A stretch of 25,351 nt of DNA from Coprococcus sp. (GTDB taxonomy: Bacteria > Bacillota > Clostridia > Lachnospirales > Lachnospiraceae), in contig JAEDHX010000024.1 in assembly GCA_016296785.1 (NCBI GenBank), positions 1-25,351 of the forward strand. The letters run 5' to 3'. The notes under the pieces were generated by a model, which was not told the DNA's origin, ran no database searches, and was given only the letters and a program-made list of their open reading frames with translations. Within the stretch, counting starts at the first letter, position 1; the number at the start of each line of letters is the position of its first letter. A program made the position numbers and the translations under genes. Shown piece by piece: positions 7,076 through 15,863 of this stretch.

Positions 7076-9061
7076 TTATTTGTCATAATCCCTAAGAGCT
7101 TCTTTATACTTCTTAATCTCGTCACGAAGAACAGCAGCCATCTCAAAATTCAAATCTGCTGCCGCAATATTCATGTTCTTCTTAAGCTTATCAATCTTGG
7201 CCTGAAGCTCCTTCCTGGTCATGGATTCAATATCCTTATCCTCCTGCTCAATAACAGGCTCATTTATCTCGTTACTTATCAAATCTCTTATACTCTTCTT
7301 AATAGTCGAAGGAGTAATAGAATGCTCCTTATTATACTCATCCTGAAGTGCACGTCTTCGCTTAGTCTCATCAAGAGCATATCTCATGGAGCCGGTAATC
7401 GTGTCAGCATACATAATAACATGGCCATCCACATTACGCGCAGCACGTCCAATAGTCTGAATAAGAGAAGTTTCAGACCTTAAAAAGCCCTCTTTATCAG
7501 CATCAAGAATTGCAACAAGTGTTATCTCCGGAATATCAAGACCTTCTCTAAGCAGATTTATTCCAACCAGAACATCAAACACTCCCATACGCAAATCTCT
7601 AACTATCTCCACTCTCTCCATTGTATCAATATCAGAGTGAAGATACTTAACCTTAACACCATTATCTCGCATATAGTTTGTCAAATCCTCTGCCATACGC
7701 TTCGTAAGGGTTGTTACCAATACCTTGTTACCCTTCTCTGTCTCTTTATTAACCTCAGAAAGCAAATCATCTATCTGACCTTCAACAGGACGAACCTCAA
7801 CAGGAGGATCAAGAAGACCTGTAGGTCTGATAATCTGCTCAACCCTAAGCATCTCATGCTCTTCTTCATACTTAGCAGGAGTAGCCGATACAAACATAAC
7901 CTGGTCAAGCTTACTTTCAAACTCAGAGAAATTAAGCGGTCTGTTATCAAGTGCCGACGGGAGTCTGAAACCATAATCTACAAGGCTTTGTTTTCTTGAT
8001 CTGTCTCCCTGGTACATAGCCCCAACCTGTGGCACAGTCATGTGAGATTCGTCTATTATAAGAAGAAAATCATCACCAAAGAAATCAATAAGCGTGCTTG
8101 GTGTTTCTCCTGACTGTCTTCCTGACAAAGGACCGGAATAATTCTCTATACCGGAGCAAAATCCGGTCTCTCTTAGCATCTCAATATCAAAGCTAGTCCT
8201 CTCACTAATACGCTGAGCCTCGATAAGCTTATCCATAGACTTAAAATAATCAACCTGCTCCTTAAGCTCATTCTCAATGCGGACAAGAGCTTTATCAAGC
8301 TTCTCCTGTCCTACAAGATAATGAGAAGCAGGGAAAATGCATGTAAAATTAAGACTTCTCTTTACTGTTCCGGTTATAATATCAAACTCTGATATCCTGT
8401 CTATCTCATCACCAAAGAATTCCACTCTTATACCATCTTCAAAGGTTGATACAGGAATAATCTCAAGAACATCTCCCTTAACACGGAATGTTCCCCTGTG
8501 AAAATCCATATCATTCCTCACATATTGAATATCAGTAAGCTGGTCAATAACCATATCTCTATCCTTAATCATGCCAACACGAAGCGATAGCATCTGATTT
8601 CTATAGTCATCAGGATCACCAATACCATAAATACAGGAAACGGAGGATACAACAATAACGTCCTTCCTGTCAATAAGCGCTGCAGTAGCACTATGTCTCA
8701 TCTTATCAATATCATCATTGATAGACGAATCCTTAGCAATATAAGTATCAGTAGACGGAACATATGCTTCCGGCTGATAATAATCATAGTAGGATACAAA
8801 GTATTCAACCGAATTCTCTGGAAAGAATTCCTTAAACTCACTATATAGCTGTGCCGCAAGTGTCTTATTGTGAGCAAGAACAAGCGTCGGCTTATTAAGC
8901 TGTTCAATAACATTAGCCATAGTAAAAGTCTTACCCGAGCCGGTTACACCAAGGAGTGTCTGAAACTGATTGCCATCCTTAAATCCCTTCACTAGTGCCT
9001 CAATCGCCTGTGGCTGGTCTCCTGTAGGCTTATATTCAGAATGTAATACAAAATGATCCAT
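7076..9061 (-). CDS. uvrB: Excinuclease ABC subunit B
   Basis: Damage-verifying helicase-like subunit of nucleotide excision repair; it receives the lesion from UvrA and positions UvrC for dual incision. The 661-residue protein has Walker A GVTGSGKT at 38-45, the lesion-probing beta-hairpin YYDYYQPEAYVPSTDTYI near 91-110, DESH and the helicase motif VI TIGRAARN, and a C-terminal UVR domain (about 620-655) that contacts UvrA or UvrC. The ATG at 9061 follows AGGAGG at ideal spacing and gives the expected MDHFVLHSEYKPTGDQPQAI start; the frame remains open for 56 codons further upstream, but that part lies in the leader. First gene of the uvrB-uvrA-tcdA-zinc-ribbon operon, with an SOS box upstream. 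Confidence 0.98.
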   Translation of the reverse strand: MDHFVLHSEYKPTGDQPQAIEALVKGFKDGNQFQTLLGVTGSGKTFTMANVIEQLNKPTLVLAHNKTLAAQLYSEFKEFFPENSVEYFVSYYDYYQPEAYVPSTDTYIAKDSSINDDIDKMRHSATAALIDRKDVIVVSSVSCIYGIGDPDDYRNQMLSLRVGMIKDRDMVIDQLTDIQYVRNDMDFHRGTFRVKGDVLEIIPVSTFEDGIRVEFFGDEIDRISEFDIITGTVKRSLNFTCIFPASHYLVGQEKLDKALVRIENELKEQVDYFKSMDKLIEAQRISERTSFDIEMLRETGFCSGIENYSGPLSGRQSGETPSTLIDFFGDDFLLIIDESHMTVPQVGAMYQGDRSRKQSLVDYGFRLPSALDNRPLNFSEFESKLDQVMFVSATPAKYEEEHEMLRVEQIIRPTGLLDPPVEVRPVEGQIDDLLSEVNKETEKGNKVLVTTLTKRMAEDLTNYMRDNGVKVKYLHSDIDTMERVEIVRDLRMGVFDVLVGINLLREGLDIPEITLVAILDADKEGFLRSETSLIQTIGRAARNVDGHVIMYADTITGSMRYALDETKRRRALQDEYNKEHSITPSTIKKSIRDLISNEINEPVIEQEDKDIESMTRKELQAKIDKLKKNMNIAAADLNFEMAAVLRDEIKKYKEALRDYDK

Positions 9062-9219
9062 AATCCTTCCTCCTAACAGACAGGATAATAACGTTGTCCA
9101 TGGCACAAAATCATGGCAGAAAATAATAAATCCATCCTTGCGAAGCGTTTTATACAATAGGAAATTCGGAGGAATTACCTGATTATATAAAAACAAACAC
9201 CTAATCTTTAGTAAAACCA

Positions 9220-9248
9220 ATTCTACCATAAGCTTAGATGTTTGTCTA
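9220..9248 (-). promoter_or_regulatory. uvrB promoter
   Basis: On the minus strand TAGACA (9243-9248) and TAGAAT (9220-9225) are 17 bp apart, each one mismatch from consensus, and the -10 is extended by TGG. Transcription would start near 9213, leaving a leader of about 150 nt. The SOS box lies 8 bp upstream of the -35. Confidence 0.65.
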
Positions 9249-9256
9249 TATTATTT

Positions 9257-9270
9257 AGAACATTTGTTCG
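9257..9270 (-). promoter_or_regulatory. LexA/DinR SOS box upstream of uvrB
   Basis: Read on the minus strand the site is CGAACAAATGTTCT, matching the Gram-positive SOS consensus CGAACRNRYGTTCG at all positions but the last. It contains the perfect palindrome GAAC-N4-GTTC. uvrBA is a standard member of the Bacillus SOS regulon, so the placement makes biological sense. Confidence 0.85.
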
Positions 9271-9279
9271 TATATTCTA

Positions 9280-11049
9280 TTATTTACCAAATGCCTGAAC
9301 ATAGTAGTATTTGTAGCCTGACTTATCTTTTTTCTCAGCAACAAACACTGAAACAGCAATAGTCTTATAGCTGCTATTTAGCATGTTCATGTTATGACCT
9401 TGTGAACGCTTCCATGCCCATACTGCATCTGCCTGTTTTTCAAAGCCTGCAGCAATATTCTCACCATACAAAATTGGTAATGAGTTAATGCATAATGTAC
9501 CATCAGGCCTTATATGTCCATATGAGTAGCTTATCTCTACAGCACGTGTATTAGCAGCCTTCGTAAGAGCAGCACTATTCTTTAATGAAGACTCATGTCT
9601 CTCATTTCTATATCTGTTTACTTCTTTAATAATCTTTTTAGCCGCCTTTAAGTCATAATGGCCATATACCTTAGCTGTCTTACCCTTACCAAGATTTATT
9701 GTATAATATCTGGAATAAGCAAGGTTAAGTTCAACCTTAGTTACTATACCCTTCTTACTTACTGTTGCAATATAACCATCAGAGGTCTTATACACACCAG
9801 CCTTTGATACTCTCTTGCCCTTTGCATTAAACAAATATGATGTCTTCTCTATCTTACGAACCTGTTTCTTTACTGCCTTCCACTTCTTGCTCGTATAGTC
9901 ATAGCAGGTCTTTGCCTTAGGATTGTACATAAGTACAGCTACACCACTCTTATTAAAGTTATATACCATACCGGCAATTGTCTGCCATGAATTAGATTTT
10001 GGCTGCCATTTGTTCTTGCTATAATTATACTGATAAAGCTTCTTAACATTACCGGTCTGTCTGTACTTCATGGTAACATATCCATATTTGCCAACGTATG
10101 CATAATTGTTAGCATTAATCTTATACCATCCGGTCTTAGCAACCTTTACTCCATATGCATTGAAATAATACCATTTATTATCATTCAACATGTAAATGTT
10201 ATTCTTAGCCAAGGTAAGCTTACCACCTGAATAAACATATAATCTCTTAGTTCCAGGATTATATAATCTGGTGCATATACCTGACTCAGCAAAATAATAT
10301 ATCTTGCCGTCAATTACTCTCCAGCAATCTGCTTCATTAACCCATGCATTCTTTGAATAGTCATAATGAGCATATGTATAATTATTACCGGATTTTAATC
10401 GTCTATGGGTAATATAGCCTGCGCCGGTAATATAATAAACTACTGTCTCATCGCCGGCAACCCATCCGGTCTTTGAAACCTTAATTCCATTTGCATCAAA
10501 CAAATACAGCTTATTGTCACTAAGTCTGTATGCCTTATTCTTTATCGGCACCATCTTGCCATTAGAATATATGAGCAGCTGCTTATTCTTTGAATTATAA
10601 ATTGCTGTACATGTTCCCTGTGAGCCAAAAAGATACTGAGTGTTCTCAACTACAAGCCACATATTCTTCTGCAATACCCAGTTCTTTCCTGATGCAGAAT
10701 AAAACTTTCTGATATTCCCATTAGTAATAAGCTTTTTAGTTACCACGCCACCTGTTACTGCATATACAGACAATGTATTATCAATTTCAATCCAGCCTGT
10801 ATCCTCTGACTTAACGCCATCATTATAAATATACCATTTTCCAAGCTCCTCATCATACTGCAATCCGGAAAGCTCGTCAGCATCTCCCGGAGTTGCAAGA
10901 AGGCTTGCGCTCTCCATAGCTTTAGCATTAATTGTTCCAAATGAAAATACAGCTGAAAAAACTGTGGCAAATATTATCGCCATGCATATAAGCTGCTTCA
11001 GTAAATATACTTTGTTTGTACTAGTATTAGTCAAAGCATCTCTAAACAT
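9280..11049 (-). CDS. Secreted CAP-domain protein with 111-residue repeats
   Basis: A 589-residue extracellular protein. A signal segment spans about residues 17-43 with probable cleavage after AKA. Three full tandem repeats of about 111 residues and a partial fourth follow (TGW at 84-86, 194-196, 306-308 and a diverged AGV at 417-419). They are rich in Tyr, Lys, Asn and aromatic turn motifs (YLFDANG, YYFNAYG, YLFNAKG) reminiscent of choline-binding-type cell-wall repeats. The C-terminus (463-589) is a CAP/SCP-like domain: a helix with NRYRNERH, GHIRPDG, YGENIAAG, and WKRSQGHNMNML. No LPXTG or membrane anchor is present, so the repeats are the probable wall-binding part. The function is unknown; bacterial CAP domains are linked to surface processes and stress. 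AGGAGG 7 nt upstream supports the start. Confidence 0.9.
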   Translation of the reverse strand: MFRDALTNTSTNKVYLLKQLICMAIIFATVFSAVFSFGTINAKAMESASLLATPGDADELSGLQYDEELGKWYIYNDGVKSEDTGWIEIDNTLSVYAVTGGVVTKKLITNGNIRKFYSASGKNWVLQKNMWLVVENTQYLFGSQGTCTAIYNSKNKQLLIYSNGKMVPIKNKAYRLSDNKLYLFDANGIKVSKTGWVAGDETVVYYITGAGYITHRRLKSGNNYTYAHYDYSKNAWVNEADCWRVIDGKIYYFAESGICTRLYNPGTKRLYVYSGGKLTLAKNNIYMLNDNKWYYFNAYGVKVAKTGWYKINANNYAYVGKYGYVTMKYRQTGNVKKLYQYNYSKNKWQPKSNSWQTIAGMVYNFNKSGVAVLMYNPKAKTCYDYTSKKWKAVKKQVRKIEKTSYLFNAKGKRVSKAGVYKTSDGYIATVSKKGIVTKVELNLAYSRYYTINLGKGKTAKVYGHYDLKAAKKIIKEVNRYRNERHESSLKNSAALTKAANTRAVEISYSYGHIRPDGTLCINSLPILYGENIAAGFEKQADAVWAWKRSQGHNMNMLNSSYKTIAVSVFVAEKKDKSGYKYYYVQAFGK

Positions 11050-11106
11050 AATATTTCCTCCTATTTTTATATGTAAAAACCAAACATATCTACATAGTTA
11101 TGGTCT

Positions 11107-11135
11107 ATTATACTACACATTTAAAAATATTACAA
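11107..11135 (-). promoter_or_regulatory. Promoter of the CAP-domain gene
   Basis: TTGTAA (11130-11135) and TATAAT (11107-11112) on the minus strand are exactly 17 bp apart: a perfect -10 and a -35 with four of six matches. The start point would be near 11100, with a leader of about 50 nt ending in AGGAGG. Confidence 0.75.
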
Positions 11136-11354
11136 TTATGATAATTTATGGAAAATAATATGAATAAATATCAGGCTTTGTTAATAATTTGTTAATAATT
11201 TTTTTATGATATATTTCTTAATTAATGTTATAATAATACATGCTTGTATAAAGATTTATTCTATTGGTGATAAGCATATTAAATATCCTTAGAATAATCT
11301 TTATTTTATAAATCCAAATATTATATCTTTTAGTATTGCAGGAGGTAAGAAATT
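11136..11354. other. AT-rich divergent intergenic region
   Basis: No gene is seen. An 11-bp direct repeat TTTGTTAATAA occurs twice in tandem at 11177-11187 and 11188-11198. A TATAAT at 11229-11234 on the plus strand may serve the transglutaminase-like gene, but no good -35 is 17 bp upstream. AGGAGG at 11340-11345 is the ribosome binding site for the gene at 11355. Confidence 0.6.
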
Positions 11355-11960
11355 ATGGATTTAAAGCAGAGAAATCATGATGCAGCGTATCTTCAATTTG
11401 ATAAATATGTTGATTATGACCACCCGCTAGTTGAGGACAAGGCTAAAGAACTTGCAAGTAAATGCAGAAATACATTAGAAATTATTGAAGCCGTATATTA
11501 TTTTGTACGAGATGAGATAACACATACCTGGGATATAAAGGATAACATTGTAACAGTATCCGCCTCTGACGTATTAGTGTACAAAACAGGCATCAGCTAT
11601 TCAAAGGCCAATCTTCTTGCTGCACTTATGAGATGTAATGGCATATATACAGGCTTCTGCTATCAGAGGGTAAAGCATCTTAGTACCGGCAACAATTTCG
11701 CTCTTCATGCATTAAATGCAATATATGAGCCGGATCTCAGAAAATGGATTCGTCTTGACGCTAGAGGAAACAATTACAAATTCAATGCAGACTTTACATT
11801 AAACGAAAGGCAGCTTGGTCATGTCATCCGCCCTGAAATTGGAGAATTTGAATTTGATGATCTTATTGCTGTTCCACTTCCATCTACAATGAGGGTTTTG
11901 GAGAACAGCACAAATCTGATTAAAATGTATTATAATGATATGCCTGACTACGATGCATAA
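11355..11960 (+). CDS. Transglutaminase-fold protein, Ser at the Cys position
   Basis: A 201-residue cytosolic protein of the transglutaminase-like (Transglut_core) superfamily. The core is recognisable from the early helix (IIEAVYYFVRDEI), the nucleophile segment SASDVLVYKTGISYSKANLL at about 69-88, FALHALN with His118 and WIRLDARGN with Asp135. In this family the residue after TGI is normally the catalytic Cys; here codon 11595-11597 is AGC, giving Ser81, while His and Asp are kept. The protein may be a pseudoenzyme, use Ser, or have another role. No signal peptide is seen. AGGAGG (11340-11345) precedes the ATG; the gene is followed 79 nt later by upp in the same orientation. Confidence 0.85.
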   Translation: MDLKQRNHDAAYLQFDKYVDYDHPLVEDKAKELASKCRNTLEIIEAVYYFVRDEITHTWDIKDNIVTVSASDVLVYKTGISYSKANLLAALMRCNGIYTGFCYQRVKHLSTGNNFALHALNAIYEPDLRKWIRLDARGNNYKFNADFTLNERQLGHVIRPEIGEFEFDDLIAVPLPSTMRVLENSTNLIKMYYNDMPDYDA

Positions 11961-12039
11961 CACAGGCACCATATGATTATATTCATGTATTATATATTAA
12001 ATATACATAATTGCTAATATTGGCAGAAGGAGAAGGATT

Positions 12040-12672
12040 ATGAATAACAACATCACTATTATGGATCATCCCCTTATCAAGCATAAGATTACAATGCTTA
12101 GGGATGAGAACACAGGAACAAATGAATTCCGTACACTTGTAGAAGAGATTGCCATGCTTATGGGTTATGAAGCACTTCGTGATCTTCCTACAGAAGAAGT
12201 TAGAATAAAGACTCCTATTGAGGAATGCATGTCACCGGTTATATCCGGTAAGAAGATGGCTGTCGTACCAATACTTCGAGCAGGTCTTGGAATGGTAAAT
12301 GGCATTTTAGCCCTTGTACCGTCAGCCAAGGTCGGCCATATTGGTTTATACCGTGACCCGGTTACACATGAACCACATGAGTATTACTGTAAGCTTCCAA
12401 GCCCAATTGAGCAGAGAACCATCCTTGTAGTTGATCCAATGCTTGCAACAGGCGGCTCAGGCTCAGAGGCAGTTGATTTTATCAAGCAGCACGGTGGTAA
12501 GAACATAAAATTCATGTGTATCATAGCAGCACCTGAAGGTCTTGAACGTCTTTCAAAGGATCATCCTGATATACAGATATATGTAGGCCAGCTTGACCGC
12601 GAGCTTAATGAGAATGCTTATATCTGCCCTGGACTTGGTGATGCCGGTGATAGAATATTTGGCACGAAGTAA
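12040..12672 (+). CDS. upp: Uracil phosphoribosyltransferase
   Basis: Pyrimidine-salvage enzyme making UMP from uracil and PRPP in the cytosol. The 210-residue length is typical. It has the PRPP-binding loop LVVDPMLATGGSG at 129-141, the IGLYRDPVTHEPHEYYCKLP segment at 101-120, and the C-terminal uracil-binding YICPGLGDAGDRIFGT. AGAAGGAGAAGG lies just upstream of the ATG. No uracil permease gene is adjacent, and no PyrR-type leader structure was recognised. The stop codon is 15 nt from the stop of the convergent HAD gene, with no room for a dedicated terminator. Confidence 0.97.
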   Translation: MNNNITIMDHPLIKHKITMLRDENTGTNEFRTLVEEIAMLMGYEALRDLPTEEVRIKTPIEECMSPVISGKKMAVVPILRAGLGMVNGILALVPSAKVGHIGLYRDPVTHEPHEYYCKLPSPIEQRTILVVDPMLATGGSGSEAVDFIKQHGGKNIKFMCIIAAPEGLERLSKDHPDIQIYVGQLDRELNENAYICPGLGDAGDRIFGTK

Positions 12673-12687
12673 TATTAGTTATTATAA

Positions 12688-13338
12688 TTAAATCAATGCT
12701 ATATCAGCAGGTGTAACAGCTATATGTGTTGCACCTGCTTTTTCAAGTTCTTCTCTATCTCCATAGCCATACAACACACCAATTGTATCAATACTATTAG
12801 CCTGTCCTCCTTCTATATCATAGAATCGGTCCCCAACCATAACTGCATCATGATAGTCAACTGATTTGTCATCACCAACTAATCCCTTAAGGGCCTTCCC
12901 AATAATTGCTTTCTTATCGGAGCCTGTTCCATCGGGATTACTTCCTATTACTACATCAAAATACTTTAACAATTCAAATCTTTCCAAAATACGAAGTGAT
13001 GGCTCTGTCGGCTTACTTGTAGCAACTGCAAGTCCGGCCCCATTTTTCTTTAAAGTTTCAAGCAGCTCATATATCCCGTCATAAACTTCATTTTCAAAAA
13101 GGCCTGTAACATTGTATCGTTCACGGTATTTTGCCACCATTGCTGTTGCCTGCTCATCATTCATTCCAAAATGTGTAGAAAAAGAATAATGCAGCGACGG
13201 CCCTATAAAGCTTTGAAATACCGACTGATCAGGGTATGGAATACCAGCCCAGTCAAGCGCATATTTTATACAATTAAATATGCCTTTCTCTGACTTTGTC
13301 AGGGTTCCGTCAAGATCAAATAAATAATATTTATACAT
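12688..13338 (-). CDS. HAD phosphatase, phosphoglycolate phosphatase-like
   Basis: A 216-residue HAD-superfamily hydrolase of the Gph/PpaX type with an alpha-helical cap. Visible motifs are FDLDGTLT near the N-terminus (motif I, nucleophile and acid Asp), VATSKP (motif II), the Lys in DKKAIIGKAL (motif III), and VMVGDRFYDIEGG (motif IV). The physiological substrate cannot be told; phosphoglycolate, pyrophosphate and sugar phosphates are all possible. The ATG at 13338 gives the usual MYKYYLFDLDGTL start; an upstream TTG at 13362 lacks a ribosome binding site, and the GGGAAAGG before 13338 is rather distant, so the start is only moderately certain. Convergent with upp, divergent from the OPT gene. 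Confidence 0.9.
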   Translation of the reverse strand: MYKYYLFDLDGTLTKSEKGIFNCIKYALDWAGIPYPDQSVFQSFIGPSLHYSFSTHFGMNDEQATAMVAKYRERYNVTGLFENEVYDGIYELLETLKKNGAGLAVATSKPTEPSLRILERFELLKYFDVVIGSNPDGTGSDKKAIIGKALKGLVGDDKSVDYHDAVMVGDRFYDIEGGQANSIDTIGVLYGYGDREELEKAGATHIAVTPADIALI

Positions 13339-13512
13339 AATGCAATCATCTGCCTTTCCCAAAATTTATATCATTATATTCGATAATCCAACCATATTCA
13401 ACCTAATCCTGATTTTATAATGTGTATATTTTTCCACTAATTTGAGAAATACTATTCCTAATATATGAAAGCTACGTCTAAAACTAATATAAAATTGAAA
13501 AGGAGAAAAGCA

Positions 13513-15447
13513 TTGAAAGAATCAAAGCAAAATCATAAGCCATTTATTTCGGCTGATAAAATGATGCCGGAATTTACTCCTACCGCTTTAATACTTGGTA
13601 TTTTACTTGCAGTCATTTTTGGTGGTGCAAATGCGTATCTTGGACTTCGTGTTGGTATGACAGTATCTGCATCTATTCCTGCTGCCGTAATCTCAATGGG
13701 TGTAATTCGAATAATTCTTAAAAAGGACTCAATTCTGGAAAATAATATGGTCCAGACAATAGGCTCTGCCGGCGAATCACTGGCAGCAGGCGCAATATTT
13801 ACCCTTCCTGCTCTATATATGTGGGCAAATGAATATGGCTCCGTAAAAATGCCCTCCTTCCTGACAATTTCAGCACTTGCCACAGCCGGCGGTATTATTG
13901 GAGTACTATTTATGATACCGCTTCGTACAGCTCTTATTGTTGAGGAACATGGTACTCTCCCATTTCCTGAAGGAACTGCCTGCGCCGGCGTACTTCTTGC
14001 GGGAGAAGAGGGAGGCAATAAATCAAAGCTTGTTTTCTCTGGTCTTGGCATTTCTGCCATATACAAATTCATTACTGACGGCATGCATCTGTTTCCATCC
14101 GAAATCAATTGGAATATAAAATCATATAAAGGCTCAGCTATAGGCATGGATGTTCTTCCCGCTCTACTTGGGGTAGGCTATATATGCGGCGCACGGGTTG
14201 CCTCATATATGCTTAGCGGAGCAATAATCGGGTGGCTCGTTATTATGCCTGCTATTTATATGATTGGTTCTATTGGAGATGCCTCTATAGTCCTTTTCCC
14301 TGCCACTAAAGAAATATCTGCAATGCTTCCTTCTGAGCTTTGGAACAACTATATCAGATATATCGGAGCAGGTGCAGTTGCATGTGGCGGCATTCTAAGT
14401 CTTATAAAGTCTCTGCCTCTTATAGTAAAAACCTTTAAGAGGGCACTTGCAGGCTTTGGCCATAAAGGAGGCAATCTCCGTACTGACAGAGAGCTTCCAT
14501 TTTCATTTGTTTTGGTTGGAGTTCCACTAATAACAGCAATACTTGTATTTGTGCCGCAGGTTCCTATAGGGATTGTTTCTGCACTTATTATTATTTTTTT
14601 TGGATTCTTCTTTGCTACAGTTTCCTCGCGAATGGTAGGTGTTGTCGGCTCATCGAATAATCCCGTATCAGGCATGGCTATTGCAACCTTGCTAATATCA
14701 ACACTTATACTTAAGTGGACAGGAAATACGGGTATAGAAGGAATGACTGCTGCAATAGCAATTGGAACGGTAATCTGTATTATTGCTGCTATGGCAGGCG
14801 ACACATCCCAGGACCTCAAGACAGGTTATATAGTAGGCTCGACACCTTACAAACAACAAATCGGAGAACTTATTGGCTCCATATGCTCAGGCCTTGCTAT
14901 AGCAGGGGTGCTGTATCTTCTTGATAAAGCATGGGGATTTGGCACCGACCAGCTCCCTGCTCCACAGGCAACACTTATGAAGATGGTAACTGAAGGTGTA
15001 ATGAGCGGCGAACTTCCTTGGAAGCTTGTTTTTCTCGGCATATTTCTTGCACTCGCAATTGAGATAATCGGAATACCCGTTCTTCCCTTTGCCATAGGCC
15101 TTTACCTTCCAATACACTTATCTACCCCAATAATGGCAGGCGGCTTAATCCGTCTCCTTGTTAATAAACGCAAGTATAAAAATGACAGTCATAAGCATGA
15201 TGCAGAAAACAGAGGAATACTTTTTTCCTCCGGTCTTATAGCAGGCGAAGGATTAATCGGTATTTTGCTTGCAATCTTTGCCATTGTCGGAATAAGCGAC
15301 AAAATAGATTTGGCAAACTATGGTATAGGTCTTGGAACAATTGGGAGCATCACATTCTTCGTCTTGCTTTATGTAATGTTTATATTTGTAATATTCAAAG
15401 AAAACAAAGAGGATAATCGAAATGAAAGTCAGAAAACAAAGAAATAA
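13513..15447 (+). CDS. OPT family oligopeptide transporter
   Basis: Integral membrane protein of about 644 residues with roughly 15 hydrophobic segments, belonging to the bacterial branch of the OPT family that imports oligopeptides by proton coupling. Recognisable parts are GGANAYLGLRVGMTVSASIP near the N-terminus, MVQTIGSAGESLAAGAIFTLPAL, EEHGTLPFPEGTACAGVL, and the C-terminal GDTSQDLKTGYIVGSTP block. The most upstream ATG (13465) has no Shine-Dalgarno. The TTG at 13513 has AGGAG at 13501-13505 with 7-nt spacing, so it is preferred. The last 26 nt overlap the start of the PqqD-like gene, implying coupled translation. The substrate is unknown. Confidence 0.93.
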   Translation: MKESKQNHKPFISADKMMPEFTPTALILGILLAVIFGGANAYLGLRVGMTVSASIPAAVISMGVIRIILKKDSILENNMVQTIGSAGESLAAGAIFTLPALYMWANEYGSVKMPSFLTISALATAGGIIGVLFMIPLRTALIVEEHGTLPFPEGTACAGVLLAGEEGGNKSKLVFSGLGISAIYKFITDGMHLFPSEINWNIKSYKGSAIGMDVLPALLGVGYICGARVASYMLSGAIIGWLVIMPAIYMIGSIGDASIVLFPATKEISAMLPSELWNNYIRYIGAGAVACGGILSLIKSLPLIVKTFKRALAGFGHKGGNLRTDRELPFSFVLVGVPLITAILVFVPQVPIGIVSALIIIFFGFFFATVSSRMVGVVGSSNNPVSGMAIATLLISTLILKWTGNTGIEGMTAAIAIGTVICIIAAMAGDTSQDLKTGYIVGSTPYKQQIGELIGSICSGLAIAGVLYLLDKAWGFGTDQLPAPQATLMKMVTEGVMSGELPWKLVFLGIFLALAIEIIGIPVLPFAIGLYLPIHLSTPIMAGGLIRLLVNKRKYKNDSHKHDAENRGILFSSGLIAGEGLIGILLAIFAIVGISDKIDLANYGIGLGTIGSITFFVLLYVMFIFVIFKENKEDNRNESQKTKK

Positions 15448-15778
15448 ATATGCAATGATAAATTACCTTGATGCAATACCTAAGAAGGCTACAAGCATTA
15501 CCTGGCAAGAAAATAAAAATGGTATGGTTGAAATAGAAATTATCCATAGGGGCTTTTACGCCAAATTAGCGCAAAGACTTTTTAAAAGGCCGAAAAAAAG
15601 CCTTATTACCCTGGATAAATATGGGACAATGGTATGGAAAAGTATTGATGGTAGCAACTCTATATATAATATTGCTAATATTATGGAGAATTCCTTTCCC
15701 AAAGAGCAAGACCTTATGCTAAACCGCGTCGTCACATTCATGACAAAGCTTAAAAACGCGAATTTTATTACCATATGA
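15422..15778 (+). CDS. PqqD-like (RRE fold) protein
   Basis: A 118-residue soluble protein. The second half matches the PqqD pattern: ITLDKYGTMVWKSIDGSNSI, then NIANIMENSF and a C-terminal helix-strand ending in LKNANFITI. PqqD and RiPP-recognition elements bind leader peptides for modifying enzymes; here there is no radical SAM, cyclodehydratase or precursor peptide nearby. The N-terminal 60 residues are basic and carry a beta-rich segment (MVEIEIIHRGFYAKLAQRLF). It overlaps the OPT gene by 26 nt, with GAGG inside the OPT end as ribosome binding site, so the two products are probably made in proportion and may act together, for example in peptide recognition at the transporter (inference). 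Confidence 0.8.
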   Translation: MKVRKQRNKYAMINYLDAIPKKATSITWQENKNGMVEIEIIHRGFYAKLAQRLFKRPKKSLITLDKYGTMVWKSIDGSNSIYNIANIMENSFPKEQDLMLNRVVTFMTKLKNANFITI

Positions 15779-15787
15779 TATAGAAAC

Positions 15788-15834
15788 AGGGCGACAGATT
15801 GATTCATAACTAAACAATCCGTCACCCTATTTTT
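15788..15834 (+). terminator. Terminator between convergent PqqD and FabV genes
   Basis: Arms AGGGCGACAGATTG (15788-15801) and CAATCCGTCACCCT (15815-15828) pair over 12 of 14 positions and are followed on the plus strand by ATTTTTAT. On the minus strand the stem is followed by GTTTCTAT, so it may also end the fabV transcript. Confidence 0.85.
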
Positions 15835-15863
15835 ATAATCTATAATTCATTTATAATAGCAAA

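Noticed and set aside
9062..9229. N-terminal extension of UvrB by 56 residues
   Set aside because: It has no homology to UvrB, covers the leader, and the ATG at 9061 has an ideal AGGAGG.
11177..11198. Two TTTGTTAATAA copies as an operator or iteron
   Set aside because: Only two copies in very AT-rich DNA with no partner regulator or replication gene.
13533..14147. 204-codon minus-strand ORF inside the OPT gene
   Set aside because: Composition (Pro/Ile/Ser-rich) is what antisense of a hydrophobic membrane gene gives; no RBS or family match.
14349..14819. 156-codon minus-strand ORF inside the OPT gene
   Set aside because: Same reasoning: antisense shadow of transmembrane segments.
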